A stretch of DNA of 64,000 nt from UBA652 sp964598235 (GCA_964598235.1 CAZRAY010000002.1:10765-74764); one strand, 5' to 3'; positions 17,754-27,522 are shown, numbered from the stretch's first letter. Numbers and translations: made by a program. The notes: generated by a model from the letters alone, not told the origin.

Positions 17754-19703
17754 ATGAATCAAACAACCCTTTTAATTATCGCCCTCGCACCTTTATTAGG
17801 CAGTATTTTGGCGGGGCTATTTGGTAACCGTATTGGTCGCACAGGATCACATACAGTGGCTGTGTTGGGCGTAGCAATATCATTTGCTTTATCGGCTTAT
17901 ATCCTGAAATTAGTTTTAGCAGGTGCAAGCTATAACGAGACTGTGTATCAATGGATGCAAGTAGGTTCGCTGAGTCTTGAAGTTGGCTTTATGGTGGATT
18001 CACTCACAGCGATGATGATGGTGGTGGTGACGTTTGTTTCTCTGATGGTGCATATCTACACGATTGGTTATATGCACGATGATGAAGGCTATACCCGATT
18101 CTTTAGCTATATCTCTTTATTCACCTTTGCCATGTTGATGCTGGTGATGGCGAATAATTTTATGCAGTTGTTCTTTGGTTGGGAAGCCGTGGGCCTGGTC
18201 TCTTATTTATTGATTGGGTTTTGGTATAAAAAACCGACGGCGATTTATGCGAATCTGAAAGCCTTCTTGGTCAATCGTGTAGGTGATTTTGGGTTTATAT
18301 TGGGGATTGCCGCGGTATTGATGTATGCGGGCAGTCTTGATTATGTGACCGTATTTGCCCAAGCACCCGAGATGGCAACACAAACTATGAGCCTATTCTC
18401 AGGCACACAGTGGTCAGTGATGACCGTCACCTGTATTTTATTATTTATCGGCGCGATGGGTAAATCAGCTCAAGTGCCATTACATGTGTGGTTGCCGGAT
18501 TCAATGGAAGGCCCAACGCCGATTTCAGCGTTAATTCATGCAGCGACAATGGTCACTGCGGGTATCTTTATGGTGGCGCGGATGTCGCCTTTATTTGAGT
18601 TTTCTGAAACGGCGCTGTCTTTTGTACTTGTCATCGGTGCGATTACGGCTTTATTTATGGGCTTCTTGGGGTTGATTCAGAATGATATAAAACGCGTTAT
18701 TGCGTATTCAACATTGTCCCAACTGGGCTATATGACGGTCGCCTTGGGTGTGTCGGCCTACTCAGCCAGTGTATTCCATTTGATGACACATGCTTTCTTT
18801 AAGGCCTTATTATTCTTAGGCGCAGGCTCGGTCATTATGGCGATGCACCATGAGCAAGATATTCGTAAAATGGGCGGTTTGAAAAAATATTTACCGATCA
18901 CCTACTGGACGAGTTTAATTGGTTCGTTAGCGCTGATAGGGACGCCAGGCTTTGCAGGCTTCTTCTCCAAAGATACGATTATCGGAGCCGTACACGCATC
19001 GCATATTGCGGGCAGTGGCTTTGCTTATTTTGCAGTAGTTGCGGGTGTGTTTATTACCGCGCTTTATAGTTTCCGCATGTTCTTCCTCGTATTCCACGGT
19101 AAAGAACGCTTTGATGCACATGCGCATGCCCCACATGAATCGCCAGCAGTGGTTACCGTACCGCTGATTTTATTGGCGATTCCATCTGTCGTCGCGGGTT
19201 ACCTATTGAGCAAAATGGTGTTCGGCGATTTCTTTGCGGGTGCGATTGTGGTGCATCCTGAGCATGATGTATTGGCACATGCTGCTGAGAACTATCATGG
19301 CCTTTGGGGCTTTATGCTGCATGGTATGCAGCAACTACCTTTCTGGTTGGCACTAGCAGGCGTAGCGACAGCTTATTTCCTCTATATGAAACGGCCTGAC
19401 ATCCCTGTGCTACTACAGCAGCGATTTAGTTGGATTTATCGGCTGTGGGATAACAAATATTATTTTGATGTGTTTAATGAAAAAGTGTTCGCAGGTGGCG
19501 CACGCATGAAAGGTAATTTCTTGTGGAAGCTGGGCGATCAAAAATTGATTGATGGTTTGGCGGTGAACGGTACGGCGAAGGCCGTTGGCTGGATAGCAAA
19601 AGTAGTGCGTAAATTGCAATCAGGCTTACTATATCATTATGCCTTCGCGATGATGATTGGGGTATTAGTGCTGCTCTATTGGCCAAGGATATGGGGCGCA
19701 TGA
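17754..19703 (+). CDS. nuoL: NADH-quinone oxidoreductase subunit L
   Basis: 649 residues, the largest antiporter-like pump subunit. It has about 16 hydrophobic segments, the conserved FFGWEAVGLVSYLLIGFW block and the HAATMVTAGIFMV helix with its channel histidine and lysine neighbours. The C-terminal region holds the long lateral helix that runs along the membrane arm. Its stop overlaps the nuoM ATG. Confidence 0.96.
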   Translation: MNQTTLLIIALAPLLGSILAGLFGNRIGRTGSHTVAVLGVAISFALSAYILKLVLAGASYNETVYQWMQVGSLSLEVGFMVDSLTAMMMVVVTFVSLMVHIYTIGYMHDDEGYTRFFSYISLFTFAMLMLVMANNFMQLFFGWEAVGLVSYLLIGFWYKKPTAIYANLKAFLVNRVGDFGFILGIAAVLMYAGSLDYVTVFAQAPEMATQTMSLFSGTQWSVMTVTCILLFIGAMGKSAQVPLHVWLPDSMEGPTPISALIHAATMVTAGIFMVARMSPLFEFSETALSFVLVIGAITALFMGFLGLIQNDIKRVIAYSTLSQLGYMTVALGVSAYSASVFHLMTHAFFKALLFLGAGSVIMAMHHEQDIRKMGGLKKYLPITYWTSLIGSLALIGTPGFAGFFSKDTIIGAVHASHIAGSGFAYFAVVAGVFITALYSFRMFFLVFHGKERFDAHAHAPHESPAVVTVPLILLAIPSVVAGYLLSKMVFGDFFAGAIVVHPEHDVLAHAAENYHGLWGFMLHGMQQLPFWLALAGVATAYFLYMKRPDIPVLLQQRFSWIYRLWDNKYYFDVFNEKVFAGGARMKGNFLWKLGDQKLIDGLAVNGTAKAVGWIAKVVRKLQSGLLYHYAFAMMIGVLVLLYWPRIWGA

Positions 19704-21208
19704 TGTCGGAACATTATTTATTGTCGATATTGATTTGGCTGCCTATTTTGGGTGGGTTGATGGTGCTGATGAAAGGCAATGCCTGCTGCATGCGAAAATC
19801 AGCGCTGACCTTCTCTGTGTTGACCTTTATTGCTTCTATCTTGCTTTATACCGGCTTTGATAACAGCACACACCAGATGCAATTTGTTGAGCAGCTGGCG
19901 TGGATAACAAGCTACGATATCAATTATTATTTAGGTGTGGATGGATTCTCGATGCCATTGATTATCCTAACGACTTTTTCAACCATATTGGTTGTGGTGG
20001 CCGGTTGGGAAGTGATCCAAGATCGGGCACACCAATATATGGCGGCCTTTTTGATTATGGAAGGGCTGATGATCGGCGTATTCTCCTCACTAGATGCCGT
20101 ATTGTTCTATGTATTCTTTGAGGCGATGCTGATTCCTTTATTCTTGGTGATCGGTATTTGGGGTGGCCCAAATAGGGTGTATGCCACAATTAAATTCTTC
20201 CTATATACCTTCTTTGGCTCGGTATTCTTATTGCTCGCCTTGCTTTATTTGCATCATGTATCAGGCAGCTTCTCTTTATTGGCTTTCCAAGATGTCGGGC
20301 TCACCATGGTTGAGCAAAAATGGCTGTTTTTTGCCTTTTTGATTGCCTTTGCGGTAAAAGTGCCGATGTGGCCAGTGCATACTTGGTTGCCCGATGCCCA
20401 TGTGGAAGCGCCGACAGGTGGTTCGGTTATTTTAGCGGCGATTACCTTGAAGATTGGTGGCTATGGCTTTATCCGGTTTGTGTTGCCAATGGTGCCTGAT
20501 GCGAGTATGGCGTTTGATTGGTTGGTGATTGGTTTATCTTTGATTGCGGTGGTGTATATTGGTTTTGTGGCGCTAGTGCAGTCTGATATGAAAAAGCTGA
20601 TTGCGTATTCGAGTATTGCTCATATGGGGTTTGTAACGCTAGGGTTATTTTCTATCTTTAGAATTGTGGCGAATACCACGGACACCACTGGCGCGGTGTT
20701 AGCGGTAGAAGGCGCCATGGTGCAAATGATTTCACATGGTTTGATTGCAGCAGCGATGTTTTTAAGTGTAGGTGTGTTGTATGACCGGATGCACAGTCGT
20801 GAAATCAGTGCGTATGGCGGGGTGATCAATACGATGCCGCTGTTTGCTGGCTTTGCGGTATTCTTCGCGATGGCCAATGCAGGCCTACCAGGTACATCCG
20901 GTTTTGTTGGTGAGTTTATGGTGATTTTAGGGGTGTTCCAAGCCAACTTCTGGTTTGCCTTCTTGGCAGCAACTACTTTGATTTTAGGCGCGGCCTATAC
21001 GCTATGGATGGTGAAGCGCGTTATCTTTGGTGAGGTAACGAACGAGGGTGTGGCGGCATTGCAAGATGTGAACCGTCGTGAATTTTGGATGCTGGGTGTG
21101 TTGGCGTTATTGATCTTAATCTTAGGCGTATGGCCAGCACCGTTGGTGAACGTATTTCATGAATCTGTTGCGCATTTATTAACCCAAGTTGGGCAATCTA
21201 AATTATGA
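19700..21208 (+). CDS. nuoM: NADH-quinone oxidoreductase subunit M
   Basis: 502 residues from the ATG overlapping the nuoL stop (ATGATG at 19700). An in-frame ATG at 19679 would only add residues lying inside nuoL. Antiporter-like subunit with ~14 helices; conserved FFEAMLIPLFLVIGIWGG and VKVPMWPVHTWLPDAHVEAP are visible. Four-base overlap with nuoN. Confidence 0.96.
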   Translation: MMSEHYLLSILIWLPILGGLMVLMKGNACCMRKSALTFSVLTFIASILLYTGFDNSTHQMQFVEQLAWITSYDINYYLGVDGFSMPLIILTTFSTILVVVAGWEVIQDRAHQYMAAFLIMEGLMIGVFSSLDAVLFYVFFEAMLIPLFLVIGIWGGPNRVYATIKFFLYTFFGSVFLLLALLYLHHVSGSFSLLAFQDVGLTMVEQKWLFFAFLIAFAVKVPMWPVHTWLPDAHVEAPTGGSVILAAITLKIGGYGFIRFVLPMVPDASMAFDWLVIGLSLIAVVYIGFVALVQSDMKKLIAYSSIAHMGFVTLGLFSIFRIVANTTDTTGAVLAVEGAMVQMISHGLIAAAMFLSVGVLYDRMHSREISAYGGVINTMPLFAGFAVFFAMANAGLPGTSGFVGEFMVILGVFQANFWFAFLAATTLILGAAYTLWMVKRVIFGEVTNEGVAALQDVNRREFWMLGVLALLILILGVWPAPLVNVFHESVAHLLTQVGQSKL

Positions 21209-22656
21209 CCTTCTCTATCCCTAATATGATCTTTGCCTTGCCTGAAATGGTAATGCTAACGCTGGCCTGCATATTATTATTGATTGTTGCCTTTGCGGAT
21301 AGAAATCCACAAGGCAGCGGCCGAATTGCCTATTGGTTTAGCCAGATTACCTTTGTGGTAACCGGATTATGTATCTGGCTCAATATGGGCGGGGAGAGTG
21401 GGCAGACCTTTAATGGTAGTTATATTAAAGATGGTTTGAGTGATGTGTTGAAACTGACGATTTGTGCCATTAATATCGTCGTTTTGCTCTATTCCAAACA
21501 TTATCTACAAGCGCGTGGTTTATTCAAAGGTGCGTATTATATTCTTGCAGTGTTTGCGACCTTGGGCATGCTGATTATGGTGTCGGCCTATCATTTCTTA
21601 ACCTTATATCTGGGCTTAGAACTGTTGTCGCTATGCCTGTATGCCATGGTGGCGATGCACCGCGATAATAAAATTGCTACTGAAGCGGCGATGAAATACT
21701 TTATTTTAGGCGCGTTGGCATCAGGGATGTTGCTGTATGGCATGTCGATTATTTATGGTGCTACGGGCAGCCTTGCGATTCCAGATGTGGCAGAGGTAAT
21801 ATTGCGCGGCGATGTGAACCGTGTGGTGCTTAATTTTGGTTTGGTATTTTTAGTGGTCGGTATTGGCTTTAAATTGGGTGCTGTACCATTCCATATGTGG
21901 TTACCCGATGTCTATGATGGCTCGCCAACAGCAATGACGATTTTTATTGCGACGGCCCCTAAAATTGCGGGCTTTACGATGATTATCCGATTACTAGCCG
22001 AAGGCTTAGGCGGGGCAGTTGAACATTGGCAAACCTTATTAATGATTTTGGCGGTGCTATCGTTGGTGATTGGGAATCTAGCAGCGATTGCCCAAACCAA
22101 TATCAAACGTATGTTGGCATACTCTACGATTTCTCATGTCGGCTTTATTTTGCTAGGTGTATTGGTCGGCACAGCAGAAGGGTATGCCGCGGCAATGTTT
22201 TATGTGTTGGCTTATGTGTTGATGACGTTGGGTGGGTTTGGCATGATTTTGCTGATGAGCCGAGCAGGGTTTGAGGCAGATAATATTGTAGATTATCAAG
22301 GGCTGGGACAGCGCCATCCATGGTTTGCCATGATGATGATGATCTTAATGTTCTCAATGGCAGGTGTGCCACCGATGGTGGGTTTTTTTGCTAAGTTTGC
22401 CGTGATTAATGCGGTGGTGGATGCTGGGCTTATCCCGATTGCGATTATTGCAGTATTGATGTCCGTGGTAGGGGCATTTTACTATCTACGTATTATTAAA
22501 GTCATGTATTTCGATGCGCCACCGGCAGGTCAACATACTGCTCTCGACGCACCTAAAGAAATGCAATGGGCGCTCAGTGTAAATGCATTGGCAGTGTTGG
22601 CTCTGGGTTTCTTCCCAGGGTCGCTACTCGCGCTTTGTGCGCGGACATTTCTGTAA
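21205..22656 (+). CDS. nuoN: NADH-quinone oxidoreductase subunit N
   Basis: 483 residues, the third antiporter-like pump subunit, with about 14 helices. Conserved LYLGLELLSLCLYAMVA and the block FKLGAVPFHMWLPDVYDGSP are present. It is the last canonical complex I gene in the operon; the DUF2818 gene follows after nine bases. Confidence 0.96.
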   Translation: MTFSIPNMIFALPEMVMLTLACILLLIVAFADRNPQGSGRIAYWFSQITFVVTGLCIWLNMGGESGQTFNGSYIKDGLSDVLKLTICAINIVVLLYSKHYLQARGLFKGAYYILAVFATLGMLIMVSAYHFLTLYLGLELLSLCLYAMVAMHRDNKIATEAAMKYFILGALASGMLLYGMSIIYGATGSLAIPDVAEVILRGDVNRVVLNFGLVFLVVGIGFKLGAVPFHMWLPDVYDGSPTAMTIFIATAPKIAGFTMIIRLLAEGLGGAVEHWQTLLMILAVLSLVIGNLAAIAQTNIKRMLAYSTISHVGFILLGVLVGTAEGYAAAMFYVLAYVLMTLGGFGMILLMSRAGFEADNIVDYQGLGQRHPWFAMMMMILMFSMAGVPPMVGFFAKFAVINAVVDAGLIPIAIIAVLMSVVGAFYYLRIIKVMYFDAPPAGQHTALDAPKEMQWALSVNALAVLALGFFPGSLLALCARTFL

Positions 22657-22665
22657 GAGAATACG

Positions 22666-22974
22666 ATGTCTTCAATGGTCTTAATTTCAGGTTTTTTGAT
22701 TGCAGCCAGCCTGCCTTTTTTAACGCAGCGTTTTTTCTTGTTCTGGCCTTGTCCAGCCGGTAAACCAGTGCGCTTGCGCTTACTAGAATTACTCGTGTTT
22801 TATGGGCTATGTATGCTACTCGCGCGCGGGCTAGAATCACGATTCTCAGGGGACATTTATCCACAAACATGGGAGTTTTATGTCACCACATTTTGTTTTT
22901 TCCTCGTATTAGCCGCACCCAGTGTCATTTATCGGTATCAGTGGTTGCCAGCGCAGAAAAAAAGGATTCATTAA
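22666..22974 (+). CDS. DUF2818 family membrane protein downstream of nuoN
   Basis: 102 residues with three hydrophobic segments (about 5-26, 40-53 and 68-88) and the family pattern RFFLFWP near residues 23-29. DUF2818 genes are known to lie directly behind nuoN in many Betaproteobacteria and some Gammaproteobacteria. The same placement here, nine bases after nuoN and on the same strand, supports a role in complex I assembly or function. No biochemical role is established to my knowledge. Confidence 0.8.
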   Translation: MSSMVLISGFLIAASLPFLTQRFFLFWPCPAGKPVRLRLLELLVFYGLCMLLARGLESRFSGDIYPQTWEFYVTTFCFFLVLAAPSVIYRYQWLPAQKKRIH

Positions 22975-23026
22975 ATTTAAATTTTTGCTAGAATTTTAAG
23001 TTGTTTTTAATCAAAAGGAAGGAAGT

Positions 23027-23707
23027 ATGAAAAAAATATATTCAGTGATCGGATTATTGTTATTGCTCGTCTCATCAGTACATGCTGATATGAGCATAGA
23101 GAAGCAAATTAAGGCGGCGGAGCAAGGTGGTGCACAGGCACAGTATGATTTAGCGCTGACTTATGATTATGGTGATGGTGTGCCAACAGATCATGCGGAG
23201 GCCTTTAAATGGTATTTGAAAGCCGCGGAACAGGGCCATTCAGATGCGCAATATAATCTAGCTGTGAGTTATGATGATGGCGAAGGCGTGACCGAGGATG
23301 ATGAAGAGGCAGTTAAGTGGTATCGGAAATCTGCAGATCAGGGTGATGAACAAGCGCAATATAATTTAGCGGTGAGCTATGATCAAGGTGAAGGTGTGCC
23401 GGTTGATCATGCAGAAGCGGTAAAATGGTATCAAAAATCTGCTGAACAAGGCCATGTTAGCGCGCAATATAACTTAGCCGTTAGCTATGATGAAGGCGAA
23501 GGTGTCAGGGAGGATGATAAAGAGGCCGTTAAATGGTATCGCAAAGCAGCAGATCAAGGACATTCTAACGCCCAATACAATTTAGCGTTTAGCTATGAAT
23601 ATGGTGAAGGTGTTGCAAAGAGTAAATCGGAAGCCATTAAATGGTATACAAAAGCAGCAGATCAAGGCGATGAAGATGCTGTTGAAAAATTGGAAGAGTT
23701 ACGCTAA
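23027..23707 (+). CDS. Secreted Sel1-repeat protein
   Basis: 226 residues. A signal peptide (KKIYSVIGLLLLLVSSVHA) is followed by five nearly identical 36-residue Sel1-like repeats (about residues 34-213) and a partial sixth. Each repeat has the pattern AQYNLAVSYDxGEGV...EAVKWYxKAADQG. Sel1 repeats form TPR-like solenoids used for protein-protein contact. The protein is strongly acidic. The ATG follows a good AAGGAAGGAAG ribosome site. It is on the same strand as nuo but 52 bp away; a link to complex I is unlikely. Confidence 0.88.
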   Translation: MKKIYSVIGLLLLLVSSVHADMSIEKQIKAAEQGGAQAQYDLALTYDYGDGVPTDHAEAFKWYLKAAEQGHSDAQYNLAVSYDDGEGVTEDDEEAVKWYRKSADQGDEQAQYNLAVSYDQGEGVPVDHAEAVKWYQKSAEQGHVSAQYNLAVSYDEGEGVREDDKEAVKWYRKAADQGHSNAQYNLAFSYEYGEGVAKSKSEAIKWYTKAADQGDEDAVEKLEELR

Positions 23708-23746
23708 CCCGCTTCTAAATTAGTTTATCCAGCTGGCCGTAGAACA

Positions 23747-24721
23747 TTAACTGTGTTCTGCGGCTGCTTGCTTTTGATCTTGTACCAATGCCGTTAATAT
23801 TGTCTGCATATCTTCAGGCATCTCTGCATGCCAAATCACATCTTCGCCCGTTGTAGGGTGAACAAAGCCGAGTGTTGCGGCATGCAGTGCTTGGCGGTTG
23901 AAGGATTGCAGTGCCGTGCGAAAGGCTTCATCCGTGCCTTTGGGTAGTTTTAAGCGACCACCATAAACAGGGTCGCCTAATAAAGGATAGCGAATATGCG
24001 CCATATGCACTCGGATTTGATGGGTGCGACCGGTTTCTAGCTTACAAGTGATATGGGTATGCCCTCGAAAACGGGTGACCACACGATAATGCGTTACCGC
24101 CTGCTTACCGGAATCTGTTACCGTCATCTTCTTACGATCAATATGATGGCGACCAACTGGCTCATCGACCATCCCCCCTGCGGTCATCACGCCACATGCA
24201 ATGGCCTGATATTCGCGGATAACCGTACGTTTCTGTAGCTGTGTCGTTAAAGCGTGATGGGCAGGTAAGGTTTTTGCCACCATCAATAGTCCTGTCGTGC
24301 TTTTATCGATCCGATGAATAATACCTGCACGAGGCAGCGTTTCCAGTTGTGGTACATGATGTAATAGTGCATTAACTAAGGTGCCATTATGGTTGCCCGC
24401 ACCAGGATGCACCACTAAGCCTGCTGGTTTATTAATGATAATCAGAGCATCATCTTCATAGATAACATCTAAGTTAATCGGCTCTGCGATCCAACTTTCG
24501 TCAGCGATCTCAATTGTCGCATTAATTTCAATGTGTTCACCTCCCATCACTTTATCGCGAGGGCGCAGTGTTTTGCCATCAACGTCTACATAGCCTTCTT
24601 TGATCCAGCCCGTGAGTCGACCACGAGAATAATCAGGAAAAACCTGTGCCAAAGCTTGATCGAGGCGCATGCCTGCAAGATCATCAGGAATCGTATCGGA
24701 GAGGTGGAGTGTTTCTGACAT
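23747..24721 (-). CDS. rluD: 23S rRNA pseudouridine synthase D
   Basis: 324 residues, the usual length. An S4 RNA-binding domain at about 18-75 (RLDQALAQVFPDYSRGRL) precedes the RluA-type catalytic domain with the active-site motif HRIDKSTTGLL (catalytic Asp139). Conserved GRTHQIRVHMAH lies further on. RluD modifies helix 69 of 23S rRNA (positions 1911, 1915 and 1917 in E. coli) and matters for ribosome function. Unlike in E. coli, no yfiH/pgeF gene follows. Divergent from the cytochrome gene. Confidence 0.93.
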   Translation of the reverse strand: MSETLHLSDTIPDDLAGMRLDQALAQVFPDYSRGRLTGWIKEGYVDVDGKTLRPRDKVMGGEHIEINATIEIADESWIAEPINLDVIYEDDALIIINKPAGLVVHPGAGNHNGTLVNALLHHVPQLETLPRAGIIHRIDKSTTGLLMVAKTLPAHHALTTQLQKRTVIREYQAIACGVMTAGGMVDEPVGRHHIDRKKMTVTDSGKQAVTHYRVVTRFRGHTHITCKLETGRTHQIRVHMAHIRYPLLGDPVYGGRLKLPKGTDEAFRTALQSFNRQALHAATLGFVHPTTGEDVIWHAEMPEDMQTILTALVQDQKQAAAEHS

Positions 24722-24797
24722 GTTTTTCTTGTATTTGATAATATGAGAGAGGCATTATATCGTAGATTGACCAAAATGAAGTGGATGGGAGCTGCAA

Positions 24798-25100
24798 ATG
24801 AACTATATAAAAGCAACGGTGTGGATAATCAGCATGGTGTTAATGGGTGTGGTGCAAGCTGCAGAACCATCACGTACTGAATTATTAGCGGCATCGTGTG
24901 CAGCATGTCATGGCACCAATGGGCATAGCGTAGATGATGAGATTGATTCGCTGGCGGGAATGAAGGCAGAGAAAATTATCAAGCGTTTACGCCAGTTTGG
25001 CAATGGTGAACGCGATTCGACGGTCATGCATCATTTTGCAGCGGGGTATACCGAAGCGGAGATTGCGGAGATTGCGGCTTATTTTGAGGGGCAGGAGTAA
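24798..25100 (+). CDS. Monoheme cytochrome c, FccA-like
   Basis: 100 residues. A signal peptide (KATVWIISMVLMGVVQA) precedes one heme-attachment motif, CAACHG, about 13 residues into the mature protein. A probable Met axial ligand lies in STVMHHFAAGYTEAEIAEIAAYF, the C-terminal pattern seen in the cytochrome subunit of flavocytochrome c sulfide dehydrogenase and related SoxE-like cytochromes. It should be a small periplasmic electron carrier. A matching flavoprotein subunit is encoded about 31 kb away at 56305, so it may be its partner. It is a single-heme form; the Allochromatium FccA has two hemes. Family good, partnership inferred. Confidence 0.75.
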   Translation: MNYIKATVWIISMVLMGVVQAAEPSRTELLAASCAACHGTNGHSVDDEIDSLAGMKAEKIIKRLRQFGNGERDSTVMHHFAAGYTEAEIAEIAAYFEGQE

Positions 25101-25140
25101 GGCTTGCCAGTTTGAAATCAATCAAGTTTGACTCTATTGA

Positions 25141-25665
25141 TTACACGCCACCTTTCTCAAAATACTTGATTTTTTCTATGACCTTAGATGAAGGATTGGA
25201 ACGTGATATATCACGGAAATGTTTATTGATCCTCTCAGCACCTGATTCGGCTAGCACAATTTCTTTCGCGGCACTGTAGCTTGAATGGATTGTACTTACC
25301 CGTGCTGCTCGTTCATTTTCATCAGCTACGGCTAAGACGTCTTCTGCCCCCATGAAAGTCGCAACCATATGTCCTGCTACATATTTATCAATGTACAAGC
25401 TATGCTCATCCACAAAGGAAGCAATAGACATGATTACTTCACTAATGAGAGTGTGCCGTTTTTCGCTTGATAGTTGTTCATTCTCCATAACTTCGCTGGC
25501 GATATCGGAACCAGATTGAAGTAAGGCCATGAGTGATTCATAGACTTCTAGGCGCCTCTCAAATATCTTATGAGAATAAGTTTCAACTCTGTTTTGGCGG
25601 TGAAAATATTGGGTTAGTAGCACCCCCACCAATACTCCAACTAAACCTATTAGTGCTGCTTCCAA
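25141..25665 (-). CDS. Hypothetical protein with N-terminal membrane anchor
   Basis: 174 residues. Residues 3-19 form one hydrophobic helix (ALIGLVGVLVGVLLTQYF) that should anchor the protein in the inner membrane with a cytoplasmic helical body. The rest is charged and mostly helical, with possible coiled-coil around 30-70. No known domain is recognised. It stands alone between convergent and same-strand neighbours; the upstream 165 bp are AT-rich with no clear element. Confidence 0.55.
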   Translation of the reverse strand: MEAALIGLVGVLVGVLLTQYFHRQNRVETYSHKIFERRLEVYESLMALLQSGSDIASEVMENEQLSSEKRHTLISEVIMSIASFVDEHSLYIDKYVAGHMVATFMGAEDVLAVADENERAARVSTIHSSYSAAKEIVLAESGAERINKHFRDISRSNPSSKVIEKIKYFEKGGV

Positions 25666-25832
25666 ATTTTTGCTACCTTACATTTTTTGAGTAAACGATC
25701 ATTATACACCTTCCAAATGTGAATGATTTTTATCATAAGAACAACAAATATGTGGCTAATTCTGAGATAAATGAATGCCCTCCGGCAATGGCTAATGTTG
25801 ATCACAAAATGGAAAACAATCCCTCTTGGATT

Positions 25833-26654
25833 TTATTTTTTCTGGCAGTTTAGACAAAAATAAGTGGCTCTTTGGCCTAATTGAATAATCTGAATCGGTT
25901 GTTTGCAATGCACACAAGGTTCATTGGCGCGACCATAAACAGTGAGTTGTTGACTGAAGTAGCCGGGTTTTCCATCGCTTTGGGTGAAGTCTTTTAGGGT
26001 GGTGCCGCCGGCTTTGATAGCTTGGGCGAGTACTTCTTTTATGTTACTAACGAGTAATGCACTTTGTTTTCTGGTGATTTTCCCCGCTAGCTTCTCTGGG
26101 TGAATTTTAGCTAAAAATAAGGCTTCATTGGCATAGATATTCCCAACGCCAACAACAATTTTGCCATCCATAATAAAGCTTTTGATATTACAGCGTCGGT
26201 GTCGACTCTTTTGATAGATCAAATCAAGCGAAAACGCATCGGAGAGCGGTTCGGGGCCGAGATGTTGGATCAGCCTATGCTGTTCAATGGGTTCATTTGT
26301 CCAGAGCACAGCACCGAAGCGGCGCGGATCGGTGAGGCGGAGGACTTTGTGATTGCTGAATGTAATATCAAGGTGATCATGTTTTTCAGGGTTAGGGATA
26401 GGCGGTGAGAGGATCCGTAAATGACCTGACATGCCAAGATGAAGAATGAGTGTGCCGCTTTCTGTTTCTAATAGACAATATTTAGCACGGCGATAGACGT
26501 GTTTGATTTTTCTATTTTGCAGCGTATTCGCGAGATCGTTGGGAATGGGCCAGCGCAGTTGATGATGGCGGACGATCGTCTCTACAATGGCCTCTCCTTC
26601 AATATGCGGTGCAATGCCACGACAGGTGGTTTCAACTTCGGGTAATTCAGGCAT
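25833..26654 (-). CDS. mutM: Formamidopyrimidine-DNA glycosylase
   Basis: 273 residues. The N-terminus MPELPEVETTCRG has the catalytic proline-2 and glutamate-3 of the Fpg/Nei family. The helix-two-turn-helix region contains VGVGNIYANEALF, and the C-terminal zinc finger has four cysteines in CVHCKQ and CLNCQ (about 248-270). It excises oxidised purines such as 8-oxoguanine. The start overlaps the upstream DUF4340 gene by eight bases, making it the last gene of the ABC-exporter operon, an unusual setting. Confidence 0.95.
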   Translation of the reverse strand: MPELPEVETTCRGIAPHIEGEAIVETIVRHHQLRWPIPNDLANTLQNRKIKHVYRRAKYCLLETESGTLILHLGMSGHLRILSPPIPNPEKHDHLDITFSNHKVLRLTDPRRFGAVLWTNEPIEQHRLIQHLGPEPLSDAFSLDLIYQKSRHRRCNIKSFIMDGKIVVGVGNIYANEALFLAKIHPEKLAGKITRKQSALLVSNIKEVLAQAIKAGGTTLKDFTQSDGKPGYFSQQLTVYGRANEPCVHCKQPIQIIQLGQRATYFCLNCQKK

Positions 26655-27522
26655 CGGGCTGGTTTAACTCTCCAGACGGAAAGAGTTGAGTTTGGATGGC
26701 GATCGGAAAGTGATATTGTAATCTGTGACCATGTTGTTGGAGCAATATTTCTTGCTGTGTGAATTGTATTTGGTAGTGGATGGGGGGGGCATGATCTTCT
26801 AGCTGGAGCGTGAGTTTTGCGCCGGCGGTCTCTGGTGGGTTGTCTAGGATATGGAGGCTAGCGGCTTGGCTATGTTGCCATGCAGTGAGTAGGCTACCGA
26901 TCTGATCGGCATTAAGTGTGTTATTACTACTGGTCCAATGCCCTTCAGCTTGTGAGAGATTACCATCGGGTAGGTCATTTATGTTTGACCAGCTGACGGT
27001 GATCAGACGTTGTTGTTTAGCGATGAGTTGATGATCGATAAAGCTACTAGGATTGGCGAGCAACAGTGGGTAAATACGATCGGCAATAAGATAGATCCGC
27101 TGATTATAATGAAGATAACGCTGCGCATTAAGCGGGGCGACATTGCCAAATTCAAATAGATGTTCATTGAGACCGAGCTGAATTTGTGATGGTTCGAGAC
27201 CAAAAGGTGTCAGTTCGAGCCCATCAGTTTGTTGATTGAAAACAGGGGTGTCAAGCAAGTCGAGCACAAATTGAATACGGTTAGGATTCGCTTTTGCTGA
27301 GATCGGTTGAATGAGTTGCCAGCCACCATCGGATGCTGTTTTTTCGAGCAAGATGTCGTTATGCTTGCGTTTGATATGAATACGGGTAATATCGTCAGCG
27401 TTAATTTGGGTGAGCTGAGGCATGGTCGGCTCATTAGGCGCGCGTTGAGTGAACCAGAATAGGCCTGCGATAAGCAACATGAGACCAATATTGGTGAGAA
27501 GCGAGTTGTTGATGTTATTCAT
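26647..27522 (-). CDS. DUF4340 domain protein
   Basis: 291 residues. One N-terminal transmembrane helix (LLTNIGLMLLIAGLFWF) anchors a periplasmic beta-rich body of the DUF4340 family, with a recurring pattern of tryptophan- and proline-containing strands (GGWQLIQPI, GNVAPLNAQRYLHYN). DUF4340 proteins are usually encoded behind Gld-like ABC-2 transporters with a GldG-type protein, as here. Overlaps of 4 bp with the gene before and 8 bp with mutM indicate translational coupling. Role in export is inferred only. Confidence 0.75.
   Translation of the reverse strand: MNNINNSLLTNIGLMLLIAGLFWFTQRAPNEPTMPQLTQINADDITRIHIKRKHNDILLEKTASDGGWQLIQPISAKANPNRIQFVLDLLDTPVFNQQTDGLELTPFGLEPSQIQLGLNEHLFEFGNVAPLNAQRYLHYNQRIYLIADRIYPLLLANPSSFIDHQLIAKQQRLITVSWSNINDLPDGNLSQAEGHWTSSNNTLNADQIGSLLTAWQHSQAASLHILDNPPETAGAKLTLQLEDHAPPIHYQIQFTQQEILLQQHGHRLQYHFPIAIQTQLFPSGELNQPDA

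Noticed and set aside
23126..23670. Regularly spaced 108-bp DNA repeats that could suggest a CRISPR-like array
   Set aside because: They lie in frame inside a Sel1-repeat protein and code for the 36-residue unit; there are no unique spacers.
23708..23746. Inverted repeat CCGTAGAACA / TGTTCTGCGG at the end of rluD as a terminator
   Set aside because: There is no T run on either strand, and it partly overlaps the rluD coding end.
26782..26789. G8 tract in the DUF4340 gene, with similar G8 runs at 50073-50080 (rodA) and 53790-53797 (dat), considered as phase-variation sites
   Set aside because: They encode normal in-frame Gly or Pro codons. rodA and dat are housekeeping wall genes, where switching would be harmful. 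No surface function is suggested.
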